Source: a bacterium M00.F.Ca.ET.205.01.1.1 (lineage in GTDB: Bacteria; Pseudomonadota; Alphaproteobacteria; Rhizobiales; Rhizobiaceae). From it: a stretch of DNA of 64,000 bases. The notes under the pieces are model-generated. The model was not told the DNA's origin. It did not search any database and was given only the letters and a program-made list of their open reading frames with translations. Position numbers and translations under genes: made by a program. Positions 1 through 7,205 of this stretch are shown here, piece by piece. The first letter of the stretch is position 1. Every line of letters begins with the position of its first letter. Where the stretch lies: positions 62,001 to 126,000 of the forward strand of contig SRUQ01000006.1 of assembly GCA_004791255.1 (NCBI GenBank). The letters are read 5' to 3'.

Positions 1-181
1 GGACCTGGCCGATCGACGTCGCGATAATGACGGCCAGAATGCCGAGCGACGTCCACAGCAGCCAGTTGCGAACCGGCGATCCGGCCAGCGCCTGCCGGAT
101 CGTCGTCAGTTGATCGCGCAAACTGCTGGCTTCCACCGTAACCGGCTGAACACTGGCGCCATTATACGGTTGATCAGCCAT
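1..181 (-). CDS. ABC transporter ATP-binding/permease protein, SbmA/BacA-like (N-terminal fragment)
   Basis: This is the first 60 codons of a gene that runs off the left edge. The ATG lies at 181-179. The translation begins MADQPYNGASVQPVTVEASS, continues with a short amphipathic stretch, and enters a hydrophobic helix (residues about 40-58) ending at the window edge. That layout, a soluble lead followed by a first transmembrane segment near residue 40, resembles fused permease/ATPase proteins of the SbmA/BacA-like group (COG4178). The assignment rests on a short fragment and is tentative; that it is the start of a real membrane protein is well supported by codon pattern and the hydrophobic segment. 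Confidence 0.5.
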   Translation of the reverse strand, partial: MADQPYNGASVQPVTVEASSLRDQLTTIRQALAGSPVRNWLLWTSLGILAVIIATSIGQV

Positions 182-320
182 GCCAGAAATCCTTGCCTTC
201 GGAAGCGCTGTCGAAACCAGATGAAGAGAGAGCCAGCGGCATCCGCATATCAACCAGGCTGCGAGTTCACCACGACAGATAGGTTGGGAAATGCCGCACG
301 GCAGAGATTTCCATGTGTCA

Positions 321-1109
321 TCACGAAGGTTTCACCTGGCGGGACGGCGATGCCGCACCGCCGGTCCCGGCTTGGCGGCCGAGCCGCGTCGCGCCATGCG
401 GCGACAGCACCGGCACGAAGACGCGGCGCGACGCGCGCTGGGCTACGGGCACGCCCTGGTAGAGCCGTTTCTGCGCCTCGACGACGATGACACCGGAAAA
501 GATCGGCCATAGCCGCCGGCCGGCGCGTTCCAGCACATTGTTGAACCGCATCATGGAGCGCCGCCGCGATGGCGGAAAGAACAGCGCGTCGGACCAGGAC
601 GCCGGCGTGAAATTCGCCTCGCGCAGCAGTTCCGTCAGCTGTCCGCGTGAAAAAGGCCGGCCATTGCCGAACGGCGTGTGCTCGAACCGCGCCCAGACGC
701 CGCGCCGGTTGGGCACGACGATGACGACGCGTCCCGCCGGCGACAGCACCCGCCAGATTTCGTTCAGCGTTTCGCGCGGATTTTCGACATGCTCGAGCGA
801 ATGGACCAGGAGCACCCGGTCGATGCAGGAATCGACCAGCGGCAATTCCTCGTCGAAGACCAATGCCGTCGCCGTCGGCCCGGTCGCCGGCCAGACCACG
901 GCGCCTTGCGTTGCCGGCATGAAGGCGAAGACCCGCTCGGCGTCGGCGCCGAAACGCTCCAGCCACGGCAAGGTGTAGCCGAGCCCGACCAGCCTTTCAT
1001 TGGGGACAGTGGCCCATATTGACGACAGCGCCATCGTGATCGAATGCTCGGCGAACCGGCCGAGCGTTGTCGAATAGAAGGAGCGAAGGTCGACGATGTC
1101 GGAATGCAT
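321..1109 (-). CDS. Class I SAM-dependent methyltransferase
   Basis: The 262-residue product has a methyltransferase type 11 core. An early loop reaches LLVHSLEHVENPRETLNEIW, the usual post-motif II/III segment, followed by GRVVIVVPNRRGVWARFEHT. The N-terminal glycine-rich SAM loop is weak, as in many proteins of this rhizobial group. The start at 1109 (MHSDIVDLRSFY) is chosen because the reading frame further upstream is low-complexity and repetitive; an ATG at 1211 is also in frame. It is divergent from the glyoxalase II gene. The C-terminus is Arg/Ser/Pro-rich and probably disordered. The substrate is unknown. Confidence 0.85.
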   Translation of the reverse strand: MHSDIVDLRSFYSTTLGRFAEHSITMALSSIWATVPNERLVGLGYTLPWLERFGADAERVFAFMPATQGAVVWPATGPTATALVFDEELPLVDSCIDRVLLVHSLEHVENPRETLNEIWRVLSPAGRVVIVVPNRRGVWARFEHTPFGNGRPFSRGQLTELLREANFTPASWSDALFFPPSRRRSMMRFNNVLERAGRRLWPIFSGVIVVEAQKRLYQGVPVAQRASRRVFVPVLSPHGATRLGRQAGTGGAASPSRQVKPS

Positions 1110-1242
1110 GGCAGGGACGGTAGCCGCGATGATGGCCAAGTTCAACAAAGGCGCCAACTTCGATAGAGGCGCCATGTTCGATAAAGGCCGATGACATTGA
1201 CTGGCAACCACCCTATGTCTGCCGCAACCAGGGAGAGATCAG

Positions 1243-2010
1243 ATGCCGGTCGAGATCGAACAGTTCATGTGCCGCAGCGACAATTTCGGCGTGCTGGTGC
1301 ACGACCCTAAAAGCGGTCAGACCGCGATCATCGACGCGCCGGAGGAGGCGCCGATCCTGGCCGCCCTGAAACGCACCGGCTGGACGCCGACTGTCATCCT
1401 GACCACGCATCACCATGTCGACCACGTCGAGGCAAATCTGGCGCTGAAGGAGCGTTTCAAGCTGCGCATCGTCGGCCCCGAGGCGGAAAAGGCCAAGATC
1501 CCCGGCATCGACGAGACCGTCGAGGAAGGTTCGGTGCTGCGTCTCGGCGAAGAGCGGATCGACGTCATCGCCACGCCCGGCCACACCGTCGGCCATGTCT
1601 CCTATCACCTGCCCGGTTCGAAAGTGGCGTTCACCGCCGACACGCTGTTTGCGCTCGGCTGCGGGCGGCTGTTCGAATGCGCGCCGCCGGTGATGTATGA
1701 ATCGCTGAAGAAGCTCGCGGCCCTGCCGGCGGCCACTGTCGTCTATTGCGGCCACGAGTACACGCTCTCCAACGCCCGCTTCGCGCTGACCGTCGACCCG
1801 ACCAATTCGGCGCTGAAGGAGCGTGCGGCAAAGATCGAGGCGCTGCGCGCTGGCGACAAGCCGACACTGCCGACGACAATCGGCGAGGAACTGTCGACCA
1901 ACCCGTTCCTGCGCTGGCACGATCCGGCGATCCGCAAGCATCTCGGAATGGAGACGGCCAGCGACGCCGAAGTCTTCGCCGAGATCCGCAAGCGCAAGGA
2001 TAATTTCTGA
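1243..2010 (+). CDS. gloB: Hydroxyacylglutathione hydrolase (glyoxalase II)
   Basis: This enzyme hydrolyses S-D-lactoylglutathione to D-lactate and glutathione, the second step of methylglyoxal detoxification in the cytoplasm. The 255-residue length is standard. The metallo-beta-lactamase metal motif THHHVDH lies at about residues 54-60, followed by TPGHTVGH, the FTADTLFALGCGRLFE segment and YCGHEYT, all diagnostic of GloB. The C-terminal HAGH domain (NPFLRW near residue 223) is present. An AGGGAGAG-type ribosome site precedes the ATG. A cupin gene follows 22 bases later on the same strand. Confidence 0.96.
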   Translation: MPVEIEQFMCRSDNFGVLVHDPKSGQTAIIDAPEEAPILAALKRTGWTPTVILTTHHHVDHVEANLALKERFKLRIVGPEAEKAKIPGIDETVEEGSVLRLGEERIDVIATPGHTVGHVSYHLPGSKVAFTADTLFALGCGRLFECAPPVMYESLKKLAALPAATVVYCGHEYTLSNARFALTVDPTNSALKERAAKIEALRAGDKPTLPTTIGEELSTNPFLRWHDPAIRKHLGMETASDAEVFAEIRKRKDNF

Positions 2011-2032
2011 CGCGTTTGGAAATCGCAGAACC

Positions 2033-2473
2033 ATGACCAGCGCGGCCGAAATCATCGCGACACTCGGGCTGCAGCCGCATCCCGAGGGCGGCTGGTACGT
2101 GGAGACGTTTCGCGATGCCGCCGGCGGCATGCGCGGCCACTCGACGGCGATCTATTTCCTGCTGGAACAGCATCAGGTTTCGGCCTGGCATAGGGTCAAG
2201 GACGCCGCCGAGGTCTGGCATTTTCATGCCGGCGCGCCGCTGGCGCTGTCGATGTGGGAAGACCGGAGCCCCGCGCCCAGCATGGTGATCGATCAGGTGC
2301 TCGGCAACGGGCTTGCCGCCGGCGAGCGGCCGCAGATCGTCGTGCCGGCCGGCTGGTGGCAATCGGCGCGCAGCCTCGGCGAATGGACGCTGGTCGGCTG
2401 TACCGTGGCGCCCGGCTTCGATTTCGCCGCCTTCGAACTGGCCGCGCCCGGCTGGCAGCCCAAGCAGTCCTAA
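2033..2473 (+). CDS. Cupin domain-containing protein, DUF985 family
   Basis: The 146-residue product matches the DUF985 cupin family: it opens with the LGLQPHPEGGWYVETFRD signature, then SAWHRVKDAAEVWHFHAG, and near the C-terminus LVGCTVAPGFDFAAFELA. Members form a single cupin beta barrel; the two conserved His (WHR, WHFH) could hold a metal, but no activity is established here. The ATG at 2033 lies 22 bases after gloB, so the two are probably cotranscribed. The stop codon overlaps by four bases the stop of the convergent lysoplasmalogenase gene. Confidence 0.9.
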   Translation: MTSAAEIIATLGLQPHPEGGWYVETFRDAAGGMRGHSTAIYFLLEQHQVSAWHRVKDAAEVWHFHAGAPLALSMWEDRSPAPSMVIDQVLGNGLAAGERPQIVVPAGWWQSARSLGEWTLVGCTVAPGFDFAAFELAAPGWQPKQS

Positions 2474-3141
2474 CTCAGCAAGAATCCCAGAGTGATGGCG
2501 AACTGCGCCGCGTAGTACAGCGCCCAGATGGCAAGGCGCATCCAGCTGCGATGTGGCGAGATGGCGGCCACGAGGAACTTTTCCGTGGCCAGCAGGCCGT
2601 CCGAACCCATGAACAGGATGGCGCCTCCGATCAGCCAGGCATTGCCTGTCGTCAGCACAGACATGCCCATCGCCAGGATCGCCACGACATAGACGGCGAT
2701 TGGGATGCGCAGGCCGGGGCCGACGCGGCGCCACAACGCCGCAAGCATGACGATCGCAAACGCGGCCATCGCCACCGCGATCGCCCCGCGCCAGGGTTGG
2801 GCGCCGAGCACGCCCATCCCCTCGCCGTTGCGCAGGAACAGCGCGACATAGATGATGTGGGCGAGGAGGAAGCTGCCCAACCCGCCAAGAAACGCCTTTT
2901 CGCCGTCGCGCGACAGGAAGGCGTCACCGATGGCGCTGAGCGCAAGGGCGGCGACCAGCAGCAGCGGACCGCCTTGCATTGCAGCCAGCACGGCGAGCAT
3001 TGCCACCGAGACTGTCTTTGCCGCCGAGCGGGCAAGCGTCGGCTGCATGCCCGACGTAAAGGCGTAGATGACCGCCGCCACCAGCGAAAAAATCAGCGTC
3101 GCGTTGGCATTGGCATCGATGCCACCCGGAAACGGCATCAT
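2470..3141 (-). CDS. Lysoplasmalogenase family membrane protein (YhhN-like)
   Basis: The 223-residue product is very hydrophobic with about eight predicted membrane segments. It carries the YhhN/TMEM86 hallmarks AIGDAFLSRDGEKAFLGGLG and the later acidic GSDGLLA motif, where conserved Asp residues lie in the membrane. Family members cleave the vinyl-ether bond of lysoplasmalogens, although the bacterial substrate is often unclear. The start is placed at 3141 because its ATG overlaps the TGA of the upstream EamA gene (ATGA), which implies translational coupling. The stop overlaps the cupin gene on the other strand. Confidence 0.85.
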   Translation of the reverse strand: MMPFPGGIDANANATLIFSLVAAVIYAFTSGMQPTLARSAAKTVSVAMLAVLAAMQGGPLLLVAALALSAIGDAFLSRDGEKAFLGGLGSFLLAHIIYVALFLRNGEGMGVLGAQPWRGAIAVAMAAFAIVMLAALWRRVGPGLRIPIAVYVVAILAMGMSVLTTGNAWLIGGAILFMGSDGLLATEKFLVAAISPHRSWMRLAIWALYYAAQFAITLGFLLS

Positions 3142-4031
3142 GCCTTGGCCCCGCTCTCGGCGGCCATTGGCTTGCGCACGAACAGCGACTTTGCCGCCAG
3201 GGCCGCGCCCCCGGTGATGAGCACGCAGGCGGCGAGGATGCGCAGCGATGGCTCGGCGACGTGGCTCACGATCAGCACCAGCGTAGACAACAGCGGCGCG
3301 GCATAGCTTGCCGCACCCAGCACCTGGATATTGCCGCGCTTGACGCCGATGTCCCAGGCATAGAAGGCGGCCCCCACTGGCATCAGGCCAAGCCCGAGCA
3401 CGGCGAGCCACTGGCCGGCGCCGTCGGGCAGAACCGTCTGTTCAAGCGCGAAATGGCAGACGAGCGAGAGAACCGCGGTCGCCGCGCAGAACCAGGTGAC
3501 GATGCTGGTCGGCACCGAGGGAAAGCGCCGCGACAAGAGCGAATAGGACGACCAGAGCATTGCGCAGACGGCGGCCATGGCGTAGCCGAAGGCATAGCGG
3601 GCGTCGAAGGCGAGACCGCCGCCCTTGGTGATGATGAGCACGGTGCCGGCGAGGCCGAGCAGCGCACCGACGACGTGGTTCCAGGCGAGTTTTTCGCCCG
3701 GCATCAGCGCCGAGCCGAGCACGATCAGCAGTGGCCACAGATAGGCGATCAGGCTCGCCTCCACCGCCGGCGCGTTGCGCAGCGCGGTGAAATAGAAAAA
3801 GTGGTAGCCGAACAGGCCGGCAATGCCGATCAGCCACACCTGCGGCGGTATCTTCTGGTTCTTGTCGGCGGCCGGCATGAACAGCCGCGCGACGAGACCA
3901 ACGCCGGTGCCGATCGAGAAGGTGATCGCCGACAACAGGAACGGCGGCACCTTGCCGGAGGCGTCGGTGAGCAACGCCAGCAGCGCCCACATGGCCACCG
4001 CCGAAAAGCCGATCAGTGTTGCGCGCCCCAT
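3138..4031 (-). CDS. EamA/DMT family transporter, YddG-like
   Basis: This 297-residue inner-membrane protein has about ten transmembrane helices arranged as two EamA repeats. The first begins MGRATLIGFSAVAMWALLAL and the second near residue 150. The N-terminal sequence and the segment FYFTALRNAPAVEASLIAYLWP resemble the YddG aromatic amino acid exporter subgroup. Substrate and direction are inferred from the family only. Its stop codon overlaps the start of the lysoplasmalogenase gene by four bases, so the two form an operon. Confidence 0.87.
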   Translation of the reverse strand: MGRATLIGFSAVAMWALLALLTDASGKVPPFLLSAITFSIGTGVGLVARLFMPAADKNQKIPPQVWLIGIAGLFGYHFFYFTALRNAPAVEASLIAYLWPLLIVLGSALMPGEKLAWNHVVGALLGLAGTVLIITKGGGLAFDARYAFGYAMAAVCAMLWSSYSLLSRRFPSVPTSIVTWFCAATAVLSLVCHFALEQTVLPDGAGQWLAVLGLGLMPVGAAFYAWDIGVKRGNIQVLGAASYAAPLLSTLVLIVSHVAEPSLRILAACVLITGGAALAAKSLFVRKPMAAESGAKA

Positions 4032-4075
4032 GTCTTCCCCCGTGACGCGCCCTGTTTTGTCTCCAGTGGCGTGCC

Positions 4076-4864
4076 TTACTGTACCGCTTCGAACCGTCGG
4101 GCGCTGATGGTCAAGGTACCGATCTGCGTTCCGACCGTGGCGTGGATCGGCGCATATACGCCGGTTTGGCCGAGCGGCGCAAACGTCACCATCATGCGGC
4201 TGCGGTCCTTGAGATAGTTGAGCGCCTTGCGGCCCTTGCGATAGCCCGCCACCGGCTCGAAACCCATCCGGCAGGTGACGGTGTCGCCCTTATAGCCCGG
4301 CACCGAGATCGTGCCTTTCGACGCGTAGCTCAGCGTCAAATCGGCCCGCATTTCCCCATCATAGAACTTCACCTTGCGGCCACAGACCTTGTCGAGGCTG
4401 TCGGCATGGATGACGGTGGCGGCCATCGGATCGAGCACGGATGCCAGATCGCCGGCGCCGAGCGGCACCCAGCTCCTGGGGTCGCGCTCGCCGGGCGCCG
4501 GAATGACCCGCGTCGAGGTGACTGCGCCATTGGTGAAGCGGATATCGACAACAGATGCCTTCTTACCGGAGGTGTAGTCGGCACGGAACGCCTGCGGCAC
4601 CATCTTCTTGCCTGAAATCGTACCCTTGGACGAGACCGTGCCGCGCGTGTCGTCGAACAGTCTGGCCAGGCCGGCGGCGGTGACGCTGCCTTCAATGGCA
4701 TAGGCGCCATTCTCGTAGTGGCTGGAAAACGTCGATCTCGCGATCGAAAGACCAAGGAAGGACACCGTGTATTCGCCCTTGAAGGATTGGGGCGAAGCAG
4801 CCCCGGCGGCGGAGGGCACGGCGATAGCAAGCACGGCGGCAAGCGCGTGAGTGAGACGAGGCAT
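4076..4864 (-). CDS. DUF3108 domain-containing periplasmic protein
   Basis: The 262-residue product starts with a cleavable signal peptide (MPRLTHALAAVLAIAVPSAA, cleavage near GAA-S) and continues with a DUF3108 domain: FKGEYTVSFLGLSIARSTF, then paired beta-rich repeats ending GTLTISARRFEAVQ. The start at 4864 is preferred over an in-frame ATG at 4918 because it has an AAGGA site 10-14 bases upstream and begins directly with the signal peptide. The function of the family is unknown; an envelope role is inferred. It is divergent from rpmB. Confidence 0.85.
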   Translation of the reverse strand: MPRLTHALAAVLAIAVPSAAGAASPQSFKGEYTVSFLGLSIARSTFSSHYENGAYAIEGSVTAAGLARLFDDTRGTVSSKGTISGKKMVPQAFRADYTSGKKASVVDIRFTNGAVTSTRVIPAPGERDPRSWVPLGAGDLASVLDPMAATVIHADSLDKVCGRKVKFYDGEMRADLTLSYASKGTISVPGYKGDTVTCRMGFEPVAGYRKGRKALNYLKDRSRMMVTFAPLGQTGVYAPIHATVGTQIGTLTISARRFEAVQ

Positions 4865-5123
4865 GGCGGGATCGGATCCTTGGTTTTCGGCCGGAGGCGG
4901 GCAACTCCGGTCTGGCATGTCCCTGTCCGACCGCTTATAGGATGAAATCCGGCCTTAATATGAAATGCCGGGTGCTTCCGAGGGCAAGCCGGAGCTTGAC
5001 GCCCCGGTGAAATGCAACTATGGAACGCCAACTTTTTCCATAAGGCCGCCTGACCAGAACCGCGCGCCACCCGGCGTGGGCACAAAAGTTTGGCAGGTCA
5101 CGAGAGAATTGAAGGTTAGAATC

Positions 5124-5420
5124 ATGTCCCGCACCTGCGAACTCACTGCCAAGGCAGTCCAGACCGGCAACAATGTGAGCCACGCCAACAACAAGACCAA
5201 GCGTCGCTTCCTGCCGAACCTCGTCAATGTGACGCTGATTTCGGAAGCGCTGAACCAGAACGTGCGCCTGCGCATCTCGGCCAACGCGCTGCGTTCGGTC
5301 GAACACCGCGGCGGTCTCGATGCCTTCCTGGCCAAGGCCGACGTCAAGGAATTGTCGCAGCGCGCGCGTCTCTTGAAGAAGCAGATCGCCAAGAAGGTCG
5401 CCGAGCAGGCTGCCGCGTAA
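5124..5420 (+). CDS. rpmB: 50S ribosomal protein L28
   Basis: This is L28, a structural protein of the large ribosomal subunit. The 98-residue sequence contains the hallmark MSRTCELTAKAVQTGNNVSH, then NNKTKRRFLPNL and the C-terminal LRISANALRSVEHRGGLDAF region of alphaproteobacterial L28. The ATG at 5124 is chosen because it starts the conserved protein. The gene stands alone in a 259-base divergent region facing the DUF3108 gene and is followed by several stem-loops before the queuosine-precursor transporter. Confidence 0.98.
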   Translation: MSRTCELTAKAVQTGNNVSHANNKTKRRFLPNLVNVTLISEALNQNVRLRISANALRSVEHRGGLDAFLAKADVKELSQRARLLKKQIAKKVAEQAAA

Positions 5421-5448
5421 TATCGTTCAAGGCGGGGGACGACCGCCC

Positions 5449-5469
5449 TGGCCAACCGCTTGTTGGCCA
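5449..5469 (+). terminator. Stem-loop downstream of rpmB
   Basis: An 8-base perfect inverted repeat TGGCCAAC (5449-5456) / GTTGGCCA (5462-5469) with a five-base loop lies 28 bases after the rpmB stop. The stem extends to CCC/GGG with one bulged base. There is no T-run behind it, so it may act as an mRNA 3' stabiliser or a weak terminator rather than a canonical intrinsic terminator. Confidence 0.5.
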
Positions 5470-5472
5470 AGG

Positions 5473-5536
5473 GCATCGGATGGAACAATCCGATGCTCAA
5501 ATTCGAAGCGAGCATCGCCTCGATGGCGTGATGCTC
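5473..5536 (+). promoter_or_regulatory. Array of overlapping, mutually exclusive stem-loops ahead of the queuosine transporter
   Basis: Four complementary segments lie in tandem. GCATCGGAT (5473-5481) pairs perfectly with ATCCGATGC (5488-5496). GATGCTC within 5491-5497 can instead pair with GAGCATC (5510-5516). GAGCATC can also pair with GATGCTC (5530-5536), with an inner GCC/GGC. Only alternate stems can form at once, an arrangement seen in attenuators. The last arm abuts the riboswitch-like element at 5539. The pairings are directly visible; a regulatory role is inference. Confidence 0.45.
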
Positions 5537-5538
5537 CG

Positions 5539-5567
5539 CTGGTTCCATTACCCAGGATAAAAAAATG
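5539..5567 (+). promoter_or_regulatory. preQ1-I type riboswitch overlapping the start codon of the queuosine-precursor transporter
   Basis: The element fits the preQ1-I H-type pseudoknot. P1 is CUGG (5539-5542) with CCAG (5552-5555). L1 is UUC (5543-5545). P2 is CAU (5546-5548) with AUG (5565-5567). A cytosine immediately 5' of the P1 3' strand (5551) sits where the ligand-pairing C is found. L3 is GAUAAAAAA (5556-5564), the expected A-rich loop. L2 is short (two bases). The P2 3' strand is the AUG start codon, and the probable ribosome site AGGA (5554-5557) lies partly in P1. Ligand binding should therefore block translation of the downstream transporter gene. Confidence 0.8.
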
Positions 5568-6245
5568 ACTTCCTTTTCGCGATACCTGCCCTTTGTGGCC
5601 GCCATGGCGCTTGTCGTTGTGGCATCGAACATTCTCGTGCAGTTCCCCATGCAGGGCCAGATAGGCGGCCTGTCGCTGGCCGACGTACTGACCTGGGGCG
5701 CCTTCACCTATCCGTTCTCTTTCCTGGTCACCGACCTCGCCAACCGCCGTTACGGCCCCGCCGTGGCGCGTCGGATCGTCTTTGTCGGCTTCATGACGGC
5801 GGTGATCTGTTCGATCCTTGTTCCGCCCTTCCTGTTCCGCCACGGCCTGATCGAATTCGAGACCGCGGCCGACCGGCTGGTGCGCATTGCCGCCGCTTCC
5901 GGTGCTGCCTTCCTCACCGCGCAATTGCTCGACGTGACCGTGTTCAACCGGCTGCGCCGGCAGAGCTGGTGGCGGGCGCCGATCATCGGCACGCTGGTCG
6001 GCTCGGTGTTCGACACCATCGTGTTCTTCGGTATTGCGTTCTCGGCAGCCTTTGCCTTCGTCGGCCCAAGCGACAGCTTCGCGCTGGAGACGGCGCCGCT
6101 GATGGGCGTGCTGCCGGTCGAGGCGATGCGCTGGGTCTCCTGGGCGCTGGGCGACCTCTCGGTGAAGCTGATCATCGCAGTCGTGGCGCTGATCCCCTAC
6201 CGGCTGCTCGCCACCCGCTGGAGCCAGCCGGCAGTCGTGGTCTAA
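5565..6245 (+). CDS. yhhQ: Queuosine precursor transporter, VUT/YhhQ family
   Basis: This 226-residue inner-membrane protein has about six transmembrane segments and belongs to the VUT (COG1738, YhhQ) family, importers of preQ0/preQ1 for queuosine tRNA modification. Family marks include LADVLTWGAFTYPFSFLVTD and NRRYGPAVARRIVFVGF near residues 37-75, and EAMRWVSWALGDLSVKL near the C-terminus. The ATG at 5565 forms part of the pseudoknot of a preQ1-I-like riboswitch, which independently supports both start and function. A Rhizobiales palindrome separates it from the next gene. Confidence 0.92.
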   Translation: MTSFSRYLPFVAAMALVVVASNILVQFPMQGQIGGLSLADVLTWGAFTYPFSFLVTDLANRRYGPAVARRIVFVGFMTAVICSILVPPFLFRHGLIEFETAADRLVRIAAASGAAFLTAQLLDVTVFNRLRRQSWWRAPIIGTLVGSVFDTIVFFGIAFSAAFAFVGPSDSFALETAPLMGVLPVEAMRWVSWALGDLSVKLIIAVVALIPYRLLATRWSQPAVVV

Positions 6246-6247
6246 TC

Positions 6248-6290
6248 CATGATCCCGAAAAGCGAATCCCGGTTTTCGGAAAAGATCATG
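6248..6290. repeat. Rhizobiales dispersed palindromic repeat
   Basis: CATGATC (6248-6254) and CCGAAAA (6255-6261) are mirrored by TTTTCGG (6273-6279) and GATCATG (6284-6290), giving an interrupted palindrome around a GAATCCCGG centre. This sequence type is a common intergenic repeat in rhizobial genomes. It begins two bases after the transporter stop and ends just before the next coding region. Confidence 0.75.
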
Positions 6291-6304
6291 GTCAGACAAA
6301 GTCC

Positions 6305-6985
6305 ATGATTCCCTGGGTCCAGCTCGACTCGGCAAAGACCCCGGATGGCGGCCAGGAGTTGCGCCTGAAGCAGCGCGGCGCCGAATTCTCGATCATGCTC
6401 GGCACCAACGAGCTGATGAACAGCCGTCTCAGCGGCTCCGAGCAGGCGCTGGCACGGCTCTCCTGCGACCGGATCGCCGGCCGCCGCCATCCAAGAATCC
6501 TCATCGGCGGGCTCGGCATGGGCTTTACCCTGCGCGCAGCGCTTGCCGAGCTCCCCGACGACGCCGGCGTCACCGTCGCGGAACTCGTTCCGGCCGTCGT
6601 CGCCTGGGCGCGCGGCCCGATGGCCGGGATTTTCGCCGGCTCGCTCGACGATCCCCGCGTCGCCATTCGCGAGGCCGATGTTGGCCAGGTGATACGCTCC
6701 GAGCCCGCCGCCTGGGACGCCATCCTGCTCGACGTCGACAACGGCCCCGAAGGCATCGTCCATAAGGGCAATGACGCGCTCTACAGGCTGGCCGGCCTCA
6801 CCGCCACGCGCGCCGCCCTGAGGCCGGGCGGCGTCCTTGCCGTGTGGTCGCAGGGGCCGGATGCCGGCTTCACGCGGCGGCTGAAGCAGGCAGGCTTCGC
6901 GGTCGAGGAGGTCAACACGCGCGCCAACGGCAAGCGTGGCGCGCGCCATGTCATCTGGATAGCTTCCAACGGACCGCGATCCTGA
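6305..6985 (+). CDS. Spermidine synthase-like methyltransferase-fold protein
   Basis: The 226-residue product has a spermidine-synthase/SAM-type Rossmann fold. The nucleotide loop ILIGGLGMGFTLRAAL lies near residues 64-79, an acidic VAELVPAVVAWARG follows, and AILLDVDNGPEG near residue 140 fills the usual catalytic loop. The N-terminal aminopropyltransferase beta domain is reduced, so this is the short family often labelled spermidine synthase in rhizobia; actual polyamine synthesis is unproven. No clear ribosome site precedes the ATG at 6305. Confidence 0.75.
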   Translation: MIPWVQLDSAKTPDGGQELRLKQRGAEFSIMLGTNELMNSRLSGSEQALARLSCDRIAGRRHPRILIGGLGMGFTLRAALAELPDDAGVTVAELVPAVVAWARGPMAGIFAGSLDDPRVAIREADVGQVIRSEPAAWDAILLDVDNGPEGIVHKGNDALYRLAGLTATRAALRPGGVLAVWSQGPDAGFTRRLKQAGFAVEEVNTRANGKRGARHVIWIASNGPRS

Positions 6986-6991
6986 CCTAGG

Positions 6992-7060
6992 GCAATTCCA
7001 GGAAAAGTGCGCAGCGGGTTTTCCCGGGGAACGCGCATAGCGCTTTCCCTTGGGAATTGC
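6992..7060. repeat. Rhizobiales dispersed palindromic repeat
   Basis: An imperfect palindrome starts GCAATTCC (6992-6999) and ends GGAATTGC (7053-7060), with inner arms GGAAAAG and CTTTCCC. The first fourteen bases (AGAGCAATTCCAGG-type) recur at 57810-57824 next to another gene end, showing that the sequence is a dispersed repeat. It lies between two convergent genes. Confidence 0.7.
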
Positions 7061-7075
7061 AAAAAAACAAGAAGT

Positions 7076-7117
7076 TAGAGCGGTGCGGGCGTTTCTATCA
7101 AACGCTAAACCGCTCTA
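7076..7117. repeat. Rhizobiales dispersed palindrome with nested stem
   Basis: The outer arms are TAGAGCGG (7076-7083) and CCGCTCTA (7110-7117), and a nested stem GCGTTT (7089-7094) / AAACGC (7100-7105) encloses a five-base loop. It directly follows the previous palindrome in the same convergent intergenic region and could also act as a bidirectional terminator. Confidence 0.65.
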
Positions 7118-7205
7118 GCCGTCGGCAGGCTGGGTTTACTCCGACGTCCGCGAATTCGAACCCGCTGTTGAATACCCTCAACTTCAGGTTCGTTGGAACT
7201 GCCGC

